64,000 nt of DNA from DASXUX01 sp036504595 (GTDB taxonomy: Bacteria > Planctomycetota > SZUA-567 > H5-PLA8), in the NCBI GenBank assembly GCA_036504595.1, contig DASXUX010000056.1, positions 173,578 to 237,577 of the forward strand. Direction: 5' to 3'. The translations under genes were made by a program, and so were the position numbers. The first letter of the stretch is position 1, and each line of letters starts with the position of its first letter. The notes below the pieces were generated by a model that was not told the DNA's origin, did not search any database, and was given only the letters and a program-made list of their open reading frames with translations. Shown here piece by piece: positions 40,962-50,505 of the stretch.

Positions 40962-43925
40962 ATGCGCACTCGAACTACCCGCCGGTTCCATAACCGCACT
41001 ATTAGCACGAGTTCCATGCCAACGTGCAGGGATACCGGCCAGTCCATCGCTGGTGCAGATCCCGATGCGGTTGCGCGCAATTTATTGCACAGCCGGCAGT
41101 ACCATGGCCAAAGAGCACTTCGGCCAGAAGTCTGGGCTCTGCTTGGGAGTCTCGGTTCATCGGCCGTGCTGCAACGAGCGGCCTCGGCGATCCTTACAAC
41201 GCGTTCGCTGGAAGAACTTGCGGCCGTGCTGAAGGCGGCCGTGGAAGACAAATGGGTCGAACTCACGCCCTTGATCGCGGCTCGCTTCCATAAGGAGACG
41301 CACGCCTTGAATCGCCGGCGCCCGGGCGCCGCTCTGCGGAATTGCTTCGACGCCTTTGCAGAGGCTTGCGATGTCCTTGGCGTTTCGTTCCAGAGCGCAG
41401 ACGTGAAGTTGCTGCTGCATTCCCGGCTCGGGCATCTTCGTGCCGTGGGAGCTCGGATCGTTTTGAAGCAGCAGTGCACGGAGTTGCTGGAGGATTGTTT
41501 CGCGCTGCTCCGGCAGAAGGGCGAACCCGCCATAGCCGGGGCCGAGGCCGTTGGGGAACTGGGCTGCGCGGATCACGCGGCACGCATCTGGACGCGTGCT
41601 CTCGCGGTTCGAAAATCGGGGCGGCAGCAGAAGTTGCGGTATCTGCTCCGGGTTCTGGCGCGGATGGGGGCCTTTGACGCTGAACTTGCCGTCAAGGTGT
41701 GGATTGGAGAGGACTTGGCGGCGGGCGAGGATCCCTGGATTTACGCGACAATATGGAGCGAACTGGCGGCGGCGAAAATGGCGGCTGAAGTGTGCGAAAA
41801 ACGCGAGGTGCTCGACGACCTGCGCTGGTTCTTGCGCGTGTCCGGCACGGCGCGGCGTGCGAATTCTACGAGCGTCAACGTAGGGCTTTTCCAGATCGCT
41901 CGGCAGTTGGTCTTCGCCGGCGCCGCAAGTGAAGCCGAGGAACTGATCGCGCGTTCCCTGCCGCAGCCGCTCCCGTCTCCCGAGGAGTTTCCGGAACTGT
42001 TGTTCCCGGGATTGATCCCACTGCTCCGAGCCCAGCCTATGCAGAATGCCGGCGCGTGGCTGGCGGCCCTGGGCGACGCCGATGCACAGCGAAGCTTGGT
42101 CAGCCAATGGCAGGCCGCGTTCTGCGCAGGCCGGACGCCTGAGAATTGGGACACGCGGGTATTCATGGACCCGGCGGCGGTCACGGACGCTCTTCGGCAG
42201 AGCTTGCGGGCTGCGCCGGGCCATCTGCGCAAGGTACTCGCGCTGCTGACCCCCGCCGATGTTCTGCTGGTTCAGAAGGAGCTGCGGAGCATCGCGCTTC
42301 GCAACGCCAGTTCCGTCGTGCGCTGGAAGGCCAGGCGCCTGCTGCGTTCTGCCGGCGAGCGGCAGCCGGCAACCCAACGTCAGCCTTCCCGTCACCGCTG
42401 GCTGCGTCTGGATGCCGCTGTGCTTTCTGGCGCGACGCGTGCCGGGCAACCGAAAGAAGATAAGGCGGTGATCAAGGCTACGCCGACGGGGATTCTTCGG
42501 CCGGAAACGGCGGGCGCGGGCTATAGGCTGAAGCTAGACGATCTGACGCCGCGTCAACGCGAGGCGACCTTGAATGCCTTGTGCAGCGCGCCGCTGAATC
42601 AAGCCTTGCAGCGCGAATTGCCGTCGGGGCCATCGCTGGAAGAGCGGCCGGACATTCGGTCCGTTCGTTTGCCGGCGGCACCCGCGAACGAACTGGACGA
42701 ACGCATGGCCGAACTGGCGGCGGCCGTCATGAATTTGTGGACCGAAAGCAACGACGTGCTGGGTTTGGATGAAGAAGGGCTGCGCAAGTTGGCCGCGTTC
42801 CTGGCTATGGACGGCCGCGTCCTGGACGAAGAGGACTTGATGGCCTGCGGCGCTTTTATTGGCGAAATGCTGCGCCGCAGGGCCGGCGGGCAGTGGACGG
42901 GATTTGATGAGCACTATCGCCTGGAGATTCCGGTTCGCAGCCCGAATCCGCTGACGGGGGATTTGGCCGCGGAGGCGGGCGGGAGCGCCGGCGAAACGCT
43001 GGTCCTCGATCCGCTGGGCATGGCGGCGGAAATCTACGCGCACAAGAACCCAGCGGAAGCGACAGGACTGCTGCTGGAGAATTACCGGCGCGCGCTGGAG
43101 ACGGTGCAGGCCGGACGGATGCGCGGCCAACCGGGCGATCCGGCGGCGGCGTTTCAGGACACGATTCTGCGCGTGGGCGAAATGGCCGTGGACACGCCGA
43201 TGACGGAGCTCATGAAGGAGGCGCGGTCGTTTGCGTTCCGGCTGAACGCCGATCAGTGGCCCGCGGTGCTTTCGGCGCTTGAACCGCTGATCGAAAGCGC
43301 CTGGGTGCGCGTAGCGGCGGCGTTTGCGATTTATGCGCCCGGCGAGTCTTTCTGCCGTCTGTGGGCTCAGCAGAGCCAGCGCCGGCGCCGGCGGCTGGAA
43401 CTCGTTGCCGCGATCATCGAAGCGATGAAGGCGGCGGTGGAGCGCGACGATTTGGAAGCCATGCCCGACTGGACGTTCCGGCCGGCTCAGGCGCGCTACA
43501 ATTTCCTGGGCGCGCTGCGGCGCCGGATGCCGGGAGACTCGTGGCGCGGCGTGCTGCAACTTCTGCTGCGGCAGCGAGCAGCCGTGGGGGACCGTTCGGG
43601 CGCGAGCTGGTGTCTGTACAGCTACCGCTACGAGTTCTCGGACTGCCTGCCGTTGCTGCAACTGTTCTGCGGGATGAGCGTCAGCGCTCGGCAGTCGCTG
43701 GTGCAGGCGTCGGTCCGCAGCACGCGCCACGAACGCAAGCTAATGCGTCCGCTCTGGGCCGAAGCGTTGCGCGACCCGGCGGCGGCGGTGGTGGTGGCCG
43801 CAATCGAGGCGGCGCGTTCAAACAACGTCCGCTCCTTGAGGCCGCTGATCAAGTCGCTGTGCCGCGACGCACGCGAGGCGGTTTCGAAGCCGGCAGAGGA
43901 ACTGCTGAAGACTTGGGCGGGCTGA
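40962..43925 (+). CDS. Large helical-repeat protein of unknown function
   Basis: A 987-aa protein not recognised. It is Ala-, Leu- and Arg-rich and appears to be almost entirely alpha-helical, with HEAT/ARM-like helix pairs in the first third (for example AVLQRAASAILTTRSLEELAAV, AGAEAVGELGCADHAARIW) and at the end (LRDPAAAVVVAAIEAARSNN). No signal peptide, catalytic motif or membrane segment is evident. The middle (about 480-520) is a linker. GAGAGGGGGCGTA precedes the ATG at 40962; a start at 40917 is possible. It stands alone between an unoccupied gap and a convergent esterase gene. A scaffolding role is possible but not shown. Confidence 0.7.
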   Translation: MRTRTTRRFHNRTISTSSMPTCRDTGQSIAGADPDAVARNLLHSRQYHGQRALRPEVWALLGSLGSSAVLQRAASAILTTRSLEELAAVLKAAVEDKWVELTPLIAARFHKETHALNRRRPGAALRNCFDAFAEACDVLGVSFQSADVKLLLHSRLGHLRAVGARIVLKQQCTELLEDCFALLRQKGEPAIAGAEAVGELGCADHAARIWTRALAVRKSGRQQKLRYLLRVLARMGAFDAELAVKVWIGEDLAAGEDPWIYATIWSELAAAKMAAEVCEKREVLDDLRWFLRVSGTARRANSTSVNVGLFQIARQLVFAGAASEAEELIARSLPQPLPSPEEFPELLFPGLIPLLRAQPMQNAGAWLAALGDADAQRSLVSQWQAAFCAGRTPENWDTRVFMDPAAVTDALRQSLRAAPGHLRKVLALLTPADVLLVQKELRSIALRNASSVVRWKARRLLRSAGERQPATQRQPSRHRWLRLDAAVLSGATRAGQPKEDKAVIKATPTGILRPETAGAGYRLKLDDLTPRQREATLNALCSAPLNQALQRELPSGPSLEERPDIRSVRLPAAPANELDERMAELAAAVMNLWTESNDVLGLDEEGLRKLAAFLAMDGRVLDEEDLMACGAFIGEMLRRRAGGQWTGFDEHYRLEIPVRSPNPLTGDLAAEAGGSAGETLVLDPLGMAAEIYAHKNPAEATGLLLENYRRALETVQAGRMRGQPGDPAAAFQDTILRVGEMAVDTPMTELMKEARSFAFRLNADQWPAVLSALEPLIESAWVRVAAAFAIYAPGESFCRLWAQQSQRRRRRLELVAAIIEAMKAAVERDDLEAMPDWTFRPAQARYNFLGALRRRMPGDSWRGVLQLLLRQRAAVGDRSGASWCLYSYRYEFSDCLPLLQLFCGMSVSARQSLVQASVRSTRHERKLMRPLWAEALRDPAAAVVVAAIEAARSNNVRSLRPLIKSLCRDAREAVSKPAEELLKTWAG

Positions 43926-43965
43926 GGGGATTTTGGATTGAGACCAAAGCCACGGGCAAAGAGTG

Positions 43966-44793
43966 CTAACGTGGCTTGGTGCCGAGGACTTTCTCTATAG
44001 CAAATTCCAGCGCGGTGACCGTGTCGGCGTAGCTGGTTTCGTGGCCGGTGTTCTCGCGATTGATGATGAGCACGCTGGTATTTTTCTTTGAGACTGCATT
44101 GGCCAGGCGCAGCACGCTGTCAGGGGGAACGAGCGTGTCTTTGCCGCCGACAGTGACGGCCAGCGGCATGGTGAAGCGCTCGGGAAAAAGCTCGGGGCTG
44201 CGCTTGCGGTACTCGTCGGGTTGGGCCTTCTTGTCGCCGCCGTAGGATTCGGCGATGTACTGGAGAAAATTGTCGTACTGCTCCATGTTTGCCGTGCCGT
44301 TCAGGCTGATCGCGCCGTCAACGAGTTGCGGGTGCAGAGCCGTGAAGATCAGCGCGGACGTTCCGCCCATCGATCCGCCGGTGAGGAGAACCTTTGCGAT
44401 TTTGTGCTTCTTCTTGAGTTCTCCGATGATTTGGAGCAGGTCCGCTTCAGCTTTCGGCCCCATCCACGACGTCTTGGCGCGGTAATCCGGCGAGACGAAG
44501 ATGAAGCCGTGCCGAGCGGCAACGTCGCGCGCGCCTTTGCACTCGCCGCGGTTGTCCCGAACAAACTGCCAGCGGTCGGACCCGTGCCCGTGCAGCGCGA
44601 TGAGGGCATGGTAAGTTTCGTCAGCCTTGAAATCGACGGGCAGCATTTCGACGTAGCGCTGCTGCGTGTTGTCGATCGAAGCGGTGAACGCGACATCCGT
44701 TGGCGACGAGAGCTCTGCGCCAAACAAGGCGATGCAAGCCAGCAGGGGTGAGAGCCTGATGCACGTCGTCCAAGCCATGCGCATGATGTTCAT
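43966..44793 (-). CDS. Secreted esterase of the alpha/beta-hydrolase fold
   Basis: A 275-aa exported hydrolase similar to PHB-depolymerase/feruloyl-esterase type enzymes. ALHGHGSDRW is near the oxyanion region, the elbow GGSMGGTSALIF carries the Ser, and GHETSY has the likely His. A signal peptide (TTCIRLSPLLACIALFG) follows the start. The ATG at 44793 is used; one at 44784 is possible. It diverges from the TMTC-like gene with only 37 bases between starts. Confidence 0.82.
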   Translation of the reverse strand: MNIMRMAWTTCIRLSPLLACIALFGAELSSPTDVAFTASIDNTQQRYVEMLPVDFKADETYHALIALHGHGSDRWQFVRDNRGECKGARDVAARHGFIFVSPDYRAKTSWMGPKAEADLLQIIGELKKKHKIAKVLLTGGSMGGTSALIFTALHPQLVDGAISLNGTANMEQYDNFLQYIAESYGGDKKAQPDEYRKRSPELFPERFTMPLAVTVGGKDTLVPPDSVLRLANAVSKKNTSVLIINRENTGHETSYADTVTALEFAIEKVLGTKPR

Positions 44794-44816
44794 TTTCCCG
44801 AGGCCGTTCGGTGCGC

Positions 44817-44830
44817 TATACTGCCGCATT
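44817..44830 (+). promoter_or_regulatory. -10-like TATACT eight bases before the TMTC-like ATG
   Basis: TATACT at 44817-44822, eight bases, then ATG at 44831, with no Shine-Dalgarno. It suggests a leaderless mRNA. Confidence 0.45.
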
Positions 44831-46762
44831 ATGTCGGATGCCAGCGCTGAACCCAAAGTCTCTCACTGCGAATCGGGAGTGCTGAGCGGTTCCACGCTGA
44901 GCAGACGAAACGAGTTCTGGCTGGCTCTGGCGATTGCGGCGGCGGGACTGATTCTGCTCGCGCGCTGCCTTGGCGCGAACTTCCTGCCGTACGATGACCC
45001 GATTCACATTCATCAGAACCCTCTCGTCTTCGGCCGCGGTTCGCTGCTGGATGTTTTCCGTCCGCGTTTGAATTCGACGTATTTTCCCATCACAACATTG
45101 AGCTACCGGCTCGACCATTGGCTCTTCGCCGGTTGGATGACGGACGCATTCAGCACGTGGGCGCCCGGCATTCGTCTGATGACGTGGCTTTATCACAGCC
45201 TGGCCGCGATCATCCTGTGGAGATTTCTGCTGCAGCTTGGAACCCGTCGCGGAGCGGCTTTTTTTGTTGCGATGACCTTCGCCGTCCACCCGACGGCCTG
45301 CGAGACCGTCTGCTGGATCTCCGAACGCAAAAACGCGCTGGCGGGTCTGTTTGGCTTCGCCGCGCTCTACGCCTTCGTGCGCTGGAGAGACTCGGGCTGG
45401 CGCATTCCACTCACGGCGACGTTGTACGCCTTGGCGTGCTTGAGCAAACCGAGCGCGCTCGGGTTGCTTCCGGTGATGGTCGCGTTGGAGGTGCTCGGAG
45501 CGAGCAGCCAAGAGCTAAGAGCCAAGAGCCAAGAGCCGCACCCTCAGCCCGCAATCACACGCGCCGCGTTGTTTGTGCTACTGGTGATCGTATCGCTCGC
45601 CGCCGTCCTGCTGAACCTGGAAGGCCACCGCAGCACGCTGATGCCACCGCCGGGAGGAAGTCTGTTCAGCGCCACATTGACGGATGCCGAAGTCCTCGCG
45701 CGGTACCTGTACAATCTTCTCTTGCCGATAAATCTGAGCTTCGTGTACTTCGTCGAACCGATTACGTCGCTCCTGGACGCGCGGTTCGTTCTCTACCTGC
45801 TCGCATTGGCCGGGGCGTGCGGCTTGACGATGTGGCTGGCCGAGAACCGCCGGCGCGCGCTCTTCGGTTGGCTGTGGTTTTTCGGTGCGCTTTCGCCGTG
45901 CCTGAACATCGTCTCCATTCCGCAGATCATGCAGGACCGCTACATCTACCTGAGCCTGCCTGGCTTTTTCCTCGTCCTGACGGAAGCCGCCGCTGGACTT
46001 CGCGCAAGGTTTCCGGTCGTGCCAACGCGGGCTTTCTTCGCGCTGGCCGGTGCATATCTGGCCATGTTCGCTGCGTTGGGTTGCGCGCGCGGCGCGTTGT
46101 TTACAAATCAGTTCCTGCTTTTTTCGGATGCCGTCGCTAAGCAGCCTCACGCGGCGCACGCGCGCTATGGGCTGGCCGTCGCGTATGCAATCAAGTACGA
46201 CGAGGTGAAGAACACGCCCGCGCTTTCCGATGCGGAAAAAGCAGAGCGCGAGAAGAAGCTGCTCGAACTTCGGCGACACGTGAAGGAGTTGGACCGCGCG
46301 TTCATCGACGAATGCCCCGATGCGATGCGGCAGATCAACTTCGACTCAAAAGCGTACAACGCGGGCCGCTACGCGCTCGAGTTGGGCGAACTGGATGCGG
46401 CCGAAAGGTATTTTCAAAAGCTGTTGAATGCGCCCCGGTACTTGCGCGTGTTGCCGAACTATATGGCCAGCACGCTGGATGGTCTTTCGCGCGTGCGCAT
46501 GAAACGCGGAAAGCCGCAGGAAGCGCTGGCGCTTGCCGAACGGGCCGTGCAGATTGCGCAGCAGTTCCCCGATGGAGACATTCCCTGGTCGGCCTATTTT
46601 GCGCGCGGCCAAGCCGCAGCCGCATGCGCGCAACTGCCGTCCACTCCGCCGGAGGAGTCTAAGCGTTTGAGATTGCTCGCGACGGGAGATTTGCGCCGCG
46701 TCAACGAGGCTTCTTCAGACTACAAAGACGCGCAGCGCCTGCTGAAAGGCTTGGGGCAATAA
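44831..46762 (+). CDS. TMTC-like multispanning membrane protein with TPR region
   Basis: A 643-aa inner-membrane protein with about ten membrane helices and a cytoplasmic or periplasmic helical TPR tail. FLPYDDPIHI near residue 55 has the paired acidic residues found after the first helix of GT-C glycosyltransferases, and FAVHPTACETVCWISERKN recalls TMTC-type mannosyltransferases. The tail holds AERYFQKLLNAPR and KPQEALALAERAVQIAQQF TPR motifs. A lipid-linked sugar transferase role is likely but unproven. Residues about 225-238 (SSQELRAKSQEPHP) come from an in-frame 7-mer array. Confidence 0.78.
   Translation: MSDASAEPKVSHCESGVLSGSTLSRRNEFWLALAIAAAGLILLARCLGANFLPYDDPIHIHQNPLVFGRGSLLDVFRPRLNSTYFPITTLSYRLDHWLFAGWMTDAFSTWAPGIRLMTWLYHSLAAIILWRFLLQLGTRRGAAFFVAMTFAVHPTACETVCWISERKNALAGLFGFAALYAFVRWRDSGWRIPLTATLYALACLSKPSALGLLPVMVALEVLGASSQELRAKSQEPHPQPAITRAALFVLLVIVSLAAVLLNLEGHRSTLMPPPGGSLFSATLTDAEVLARYLYNLLLPINLSFVYFVEPITSLLDARFVLYLLALAGACGLTMWLAENRRRALFGWLWFFGALSPCLNIVSIPQIMQDRYIYLSLPGFFLVLTEAAAGLRARFPVVPTRAFFALAGAYLAMFAALGCARGALFTNQFLLFSDAVAKQPHAAHARYGLAVAYAIKYDEVKNTPALSDAEKAEREKKLLELRRHVKELDRAFIDECPDAMRQINFDSKAYNAGRYALELGELDAAERYFQKLLNAPRYLRVLPNYMASTLDGLSRVRMKRGKPQEALALAERAVQIAQQFPDGDIPWSAYFARGQAAAACAQLPSTPPEESKRLRLLATGDLRRVNEASSDYKDAQRLLKGLGQ
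45507..45543 (+). repeat. Heptamer array inside the TMTC-like gene
   Basis: Five GAGCCAA-like units translated in frame in a loop between membrane helices. Confidence 0.7.
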
Positions 46763-46792
46763 GAAAAACGCGCGCCAACGACTGGCGCGCGT
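46763..46792 (-). terminator. Terminator of the ThuA-domain gene
   Basis: ACGCGCGCCA and TGGCGCGCGT pair around a five-base loop. On the minus strand the stem is followed by TTTTTCTT, so it serves the gene ending at 46826. The stem may also slow the convergent TMTC-like transcript. Confidence 0.8.
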
Positions 46793-46825
46793 CGCTCCGC
46801 AATCGAGGACTCTGAACCCTGCAGT

Positions 46826-47596
46826 TCACTTCACCGGCGCGGCCCACTTCACGGCGTTGGCCATGATCTTGCGAATGTTCTCATCGGCGTAGATTGGCTG
46901 CGTTTCGTGTCCGATTTGGAAGTAGAAGAACTTGCCTTTGCCGACGGTCCAGGTCAAACCCTGCTGCGACTTGTCGGTCTTGCCGTTCTTCAAATGCGCG
47001 ACGCCTTCGAACACGACGGCGTCAGGCTTCGGAACGGCGTACGGATCGCTGTAGCGCTCTTCATGCTTGAGCGAAAAGTCCTTCACGCCTTCGGCGATCG
47101 GGTGCTTGGAATCGGCGACGGTGACGTCGAGCGTCGTCGAATCGCCAACGTACGCGCCCCAGGAACACGCCGTTCCCATCAGCGCCTTGTTGGGCTTGGC
47201 ATAGTGCGCGGAATGCAGCGCGATGAAACCCATGCCTTCTTCTTTCACGCGTTTGACGATCTTCGCGACCAGTTCATCTTTGACCAAACCGTGTTTCTTG
47301 TGGCCCCACCAGATCAGCACGTCGCACTTCTTCAGCAGATCGTCTGGGAGTCCCTGTTCGGGATCGTTGATTCCGGCGCAGACAACTTCCCAGTTGGGCA
47401 GCGAAATCTTCAGCCCGTCGGCGATCTGGCCGTTGATGTCATTCGGAAAAATCTTCTTGTCCACGGTCGCTTCCGACCAGACCACCACGCAGCGTTTTCC
47501 ATCGGCCGCTGCCGCGCCTGTGCTTAAGCTCATCGCCAAAACCCCCGCCATGCAAGCCGCGCCCAGCAGCGCGCGCCGCGAAAACCCATTGTTCAT
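46826..47596 (-). CDS. Tat-exported ThuA-domain protein
   Basis: A 256-aa protein of the ThuA (trehalose-utilisation-like, glutamine-amidotransferase-fold) family, common in organisms that degrade complex sugars. The Tat signal reads SRRALLGAACMAGVLAMSL. Family signatures are VLIWWGHKKHG, GMGFIALHSAHYAK, and FFYFQIGHETQPIY with the conserved His. GGAGGGG precedes the ATG at 47596. The substrate is unknown, probably a sugar derivative in the periplasm. Confidence 0.87.
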   Translation of the reverse strand: MNNGFSRRALLGAACMAGVLAMSLSTGAAAADGKRCVVVWSEATVDKKIFPNDINGQIADGLKISLPNWEVVCAGINDPEQGLPDDLLKKCDVLIWWGHKKHGLVKDELVAKIVKRVKEEGMGFIALHSAHYAKPNKALMGTACSWGAYVGDSTTLDVTVADSKHPIAEGVKDFSLKHEERYSDPYAVPKPDAVVFEGVAHLKNGKTDKSQQGLTWTVGKGKFFYFQIGHETQPIYADENIRKIMANAVKWAAPVK

Positions 47597-47797
47597 CCTA
47601 TCCCCTCCTGAAAAAAGCGCTTTGTTCGCCCGGTTCACACGCTGGAACGCGGATTACAGTCTCGTTACATGTACCCCGGTTTCACATAATCGTCAGACGC
47701 AAACGCTCGCGCGAAATTCACCGCTTGCTCGCGCGAGGCATTTCTAATACTCCTGTGGCACTGCGCGTCATAATGCTGGCCGCTTGGAGGAACGATC

Positions 47798-48589
47798 ATG
47801 TCTCGCATTCTATTGCCGTTGGGCGTAGTGCTGGTGTTGACGGCCGCCGTGGGTTCCCAAGAAGCCGCAACGGAGTCGAAAGAAGTCCTGCCTCCTGCGC
47901 CCGAGAACAAGGCTTGGAAGCTCACATGGCAGGATGAGTTCGAAGGCGACCAGCTCGACGCTAGCAAGTGGGAGATTCCCGAGAACAAACGCCGCGCTGC
48001 TCTGTGGTCGAAGAAGGCGGTGGCGCTCGATGGCAAGGGCAATCTGGTCATCAAGACGTTCAAAGAAGGCGACACCTATTACGACGCATGCGTTCGCACC
48101 AAAGGGAAGTTTGAACACGCCTTCGGCTACTACGTCGCGAGGATGAAACTTCAGAAAACCATCGCGCATTGGTCTGCGTTCTGGCTCTACAACGACAGCG
48201 TTGGGAAGGTTGGCGATGGCGGCCGCGACGGGACCGAGATCGACATTATGGAAAAGCCGTGGATCGACGACCGCGTGCAGCACACATTGCACTGGGACGG
48301 CTATGGAAAAGCGCATAAGTCCGAAGGCAAGGTGGTGAAGGTTCCCGGCGTGATGGAAGGCTGGCACACATTCGGCCTGCTGTGGACGAGCGACGAATAC
48401 GTCTTCTACGTCGATGGAAAGGAAACCTGGCGCACCAAAGCCGGCGGCGTCTGCCAGGTGCCGCTCTATATCAAGCTCAGCGACGAACTGGAGCTGAAAG
48501 GCTGGGCCGGCGACATCAGCAAGGCGAACCTGCCTGACGAATTCCTCGTCGATTATGTGCGGGTGTATGATTTGGTAGACAAGAAGTAG
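47798..48589 (+). CDS. Secreted GH16-family beta-glucanase/galactanase
   Basis: A 263-aa exported retaining glycoside hydrolase. The catalytic motif GTEIDIME gives Glu147, Asp149 and Glu152. LTWQDEFEGDQLDASKW is the typical GH16 entry and VDYVRVYDL the exit. The signal peptide is residues 1-20. TTGGAGGAACG precedes the ATG, with CATAAT further up as a likely -10. The loop between about 130 and 150 is GH16 laminarinase/carrageenase-like, but the substrate cannot be fixed from motifs alone. Confidence 0.9.
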   Translation: MSRILLPLGVVLVLTAAVGSQEAATESKEVLPPAPENKAWKLTWQDEFEGDQLDASKWEIPENKRRAALWSKKAVALDGKGNLVIKTFKEGDTYYDACVRTKGKFEHAFGYYVARMKLQKTIAHWSAFWLYNDSVGKVGDGGRDGTEIDIMEKPWIDDRVQHTLHWDGYGKAHKSEGKVVKVPGVMEGWHTFGLLWTSDEYVFYVDGKETWRTKAGGVCQVPLYIKLSDELELKGWAGDISKANLPDEFLVDYVRVYDLVDKK

Positions 48590-48595
48590 CTGTGG

Positions 48596-48961
48596 CTAAA
48601 CCAGCCCCGCGCGCTCCAGCACGAGCTGCGCGAGCTTCTCATCAAAACCCAGCGGCGGCGTCACGCGGAAAGATACGCCAGGATGCGCGGCTGCGGCCTC
48701 GGCTGCGAGCTTTGGGATGTCGGCGGCAGCATGTTGCCCGAGACCGAGCATGTATGGGTGTACGATCACTTCGGTAGCGCCCTCGCGCGCGCACTGCTCG
48801 AAGCCTTGAGCGATCGTCGGTTCGGCCAGCGACATGTGCGCGAAGTGGACGATCAGTTCCGGCCGGAGCTTCCGGATGGCCGCCGCGACCTCCTCCAGGC
48901 TCGCATTCGCCTCCGCGCGCCGCGAACCGTGATCGATAATCAGTAACGCCTGTCTGCTCAT
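48596..48961 (-). CDS. CbiX/SirB-like chelatase
   Basis: A 121-aa protein resembling single-domain CbiX (CbiXS) chelatases that insert cobalt or iron into sirohydrochlorin. It begins MSRQALLIIDHGS with the conserved His11, followed by HMSLAEPTIAQGF and VHPYMLGLGQHAAADIP, which holds the second His. It is short, as for archaeal-type CbiX that dimerise. No other tetrapyrrole gene is adjacent. The start at 48961 lacks a Shine-Dalgarno; a start eight codons upstream is possible. Confidence 0.82.
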   Translation of the reverse strand: MSRQALLIIDHGSRRAEANASLEEVAAAIRKLRPELIVHFAHMSLAEPTIAQGFEQCAREGATEVIVHPYMLGLGQHAAADIPKLAAEAAAAHPGVSFRVTPPLGFDEKLAQLVLERAGLV

Positions 48962-48982
48962 CTTCAGCACCAAATCGCTTCT

Positions 48983-49029
48983 CATTGGTCATTTGCCTTC
49001 GCGCTTGCGCAATGACCAATGACCAATGA
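48983..49029. repeat. Inverted heptamer arms (TGGTCAT/AATGACC)
   Basis: TTGGTCATTTG and repeated AATGACC around CTTCGCGCTTGCGC; same family as 31334 and 58641. Confidence 0.7.
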
Positions 49030-50073
49030 CTATTTTCCCACCGCCCCGAGCGCCTCCAATTGCGCCATCACCTCGCCCGGTGTAATCGCTTTCAGACAGT
49101 TATAGTGCCCGAACCGGCAAGTGCGCTGCAAACACGGGCTGCAATCAAGCGGCTTGTACAGAATTCGCGTGCGTGCGCCGAGTGGCCCCGTGCGATCCGC
49201 TCGCGTGCTGCCGAAAATCCCGACCGTCGGAATGCCGAGTGCACCCGCGACATGCATCGAACCCGAATCATTTCCCGCAAAGCCGGAGCACAGCGACAGG
49301 AGCGCCAGCGCTTCGCCCACGTTGGTGCGGCCGGCGGCGACAATGGCGCCCGCCTTTGAGCTCTGCGCCGCCTCCTCGGATTTCCGCACTTCGCTCGGAG
49401 CGCCGACGAGAACGCATTCCGCGCCGCAGCGTGTTGCAAGCAGATCGATCAGTTCTCCATAGTGCGTAGAAGGCCACTCCTTGGCGGGGCCATACGCCGC
49501 GGCGACGGCCAGCGCGATGAGCGGCTCGTCCGGCCGCTTGCGCTCTCTTGCCAAGAACGCGCGCATTTTCTCCTGAGCGCCGTCGTGAACGTCCGGCGTG
49601 AAGGCGTCCGGCGAACCCTCAACCCCCAGCGTCTGCCGCAGCATGTGTAAGTAGTAGTGGACTTGGTGAATCTCGAGAATCTCGGCCGTCGGGCGAGTCT
49701 TGTGCGTCAGCAGCAGGCCTCGAGCGTCTCGCGCGAAACCCGCCCGTTGCGGAATGCGCGCGAAGAACGGCCACAGCGCGGAGTCGAAACTGTTCGGCAA
49801 CAGAACCGCCAGATCGAAGCGCTTTGCCCGCAACGTCGCTGCGAGCCGGCCGCGATCGGCCAGTCCGCTCACCAAGCCCTTGCGCAGCTTATAGGGAACG
49901 ATCTCGTTGATCCAACTCGCGCCGTCAAAAAAACTCGCCAGCTCCTGCTTGATCAACACCGCCAGATGCGCCTCGGGATAAGCCTGCCGGACCGCTCGCA
50001 AAGCGGGCAAGCTCATGACGATGTCACCGAGCCAGTTGACTTCTTTGACGAGAATGCGTTTGGGCGTTTCCAT
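49030..50073 (-). CDS. waaF: ADP-heptose:LPS heptosyltransferase (GT9)
   Basis: A 347-aa glycosyltransferase of the WaaF type, adding heptose to the lipopolysaccharide inner core. The start gives METPKRILVKEVNWLGDIVMSLPAL, with the GT9 N-terminal signature NWLGDIVMSLPALRAVR. AYGPAKEWPSTHYGELI and GFAGNDSGSMHVAGALG-like segments are the donor-site region. A longer frame to 50496 would run through the divergent regulator gene and is rejected. The enzyme supports an LPS-bearing outer membrane. Confidence 0.9.
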   Translation of the reverse strand: METPKRILVKEVNWLGDIVMSLPALRAVRQAYPEAHLAVLIKQELASFFDGASWINEIVPYKLRKGLVSGLADRGRLAATLRAKRFDLAVLLPNSFDSALWPFFARIPQRAGFARDARGLLLTHKTRPTAEILEIHQVHYYLHMLRQTLGVEGSPDAFTPDVHDGAQEKMRAFLARERKRPDEPLIALAVAAAYGPAKEWPSTHYGELIDLLATRCGAECVLVGAPSEVRKSEEAAQSSKAGAIVAAGRTNVGEALALLSLCSGFAGNDSGSMHVAGALGIPTVGIFGSTRADRTGPLGARTRILYKPLDCSPCLQRTCRFGHYNCLKAITPGEVMAQLEALGAVGK

Positions 50074-50187
50074 GCAGACACGATTAGAGCGCGAACGCGA
50101 ACTGGCGACAATGTACTTTGCATGGTTTGATGTTGTTATTGTACGCCATTGGCTTATATCGATCAAGGAAGTTAAGGAGTGGCAAAA

Positions 50188-50475
50188 ATGAAACCGGCGC
50201 GCGAAATAATCTTCTCCAAAGAGGAAGTCCGGGCCATTCGGTTGCACAAAGGGCGGCGGCCCTCTCCTGCGTTCATCGCCGCAAAAGTCCGTTCGATTCG
50301 CACTCGATTGGGAATGTCGCAGGCAGAGTTCGCAGCGATGCTCCGAATCTCCAAGCCAACTGTTCAGAACTGGGAGCAAGCGCGCCGAGTGCCTGAAGGT
50401 CCGGCGCTCGCGTTGTTGTTGCTTGCCGACAAGGTGCCTGACGTCGTCAGCGAGGTGCTCGCCCGCACGGCGTAG
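50188..50475 (+). CDS. XRE-family DNA-binding protein (antitoxin-like)
   Basis: A 95-aa regulator with a helix-turn-helix: IRTRLGMSQAEFAAMLRIS then KPTVQNWEQARRVPEGPA. This layout resembles MqsA/HigA-type antitoxins. AAGGAG sits eight bases before the ATG at 50188. No toxin gene lies beside it, so it is an orphan or an ordinary regulator. It diverges from waaF across 114 bases. Confidence 0.85.
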   Translation: MKPAREIIFSKEEVRAIRLHKGRRPSPAFIAAKVRSIRTRLGMSQAEFAAMLRISKPTVQNWEQARRVPEGPALALLLLADKVPDVVSEVLARTA

Positions 50476-50505
50476 CCGCTGGCGACTACTCATCACTCGC
50501 CACCC

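Noticed and set aside
42534..43730. 398-aa minus-strand open frame inside the 987-aa gene
   Set aside because: Antisense shadow. The plus-strand frame is longer, and its stop leads into a proper convergent gap, while this one has no ribosome-binding site.
50188..50475. Complete toxin-antitoxin pair
   Set aside because: The antitoxin-like regulator is present, but neither flank has a small toxin gene; the neighbours are a heptosyltransferase and a VIT/vWA gene.
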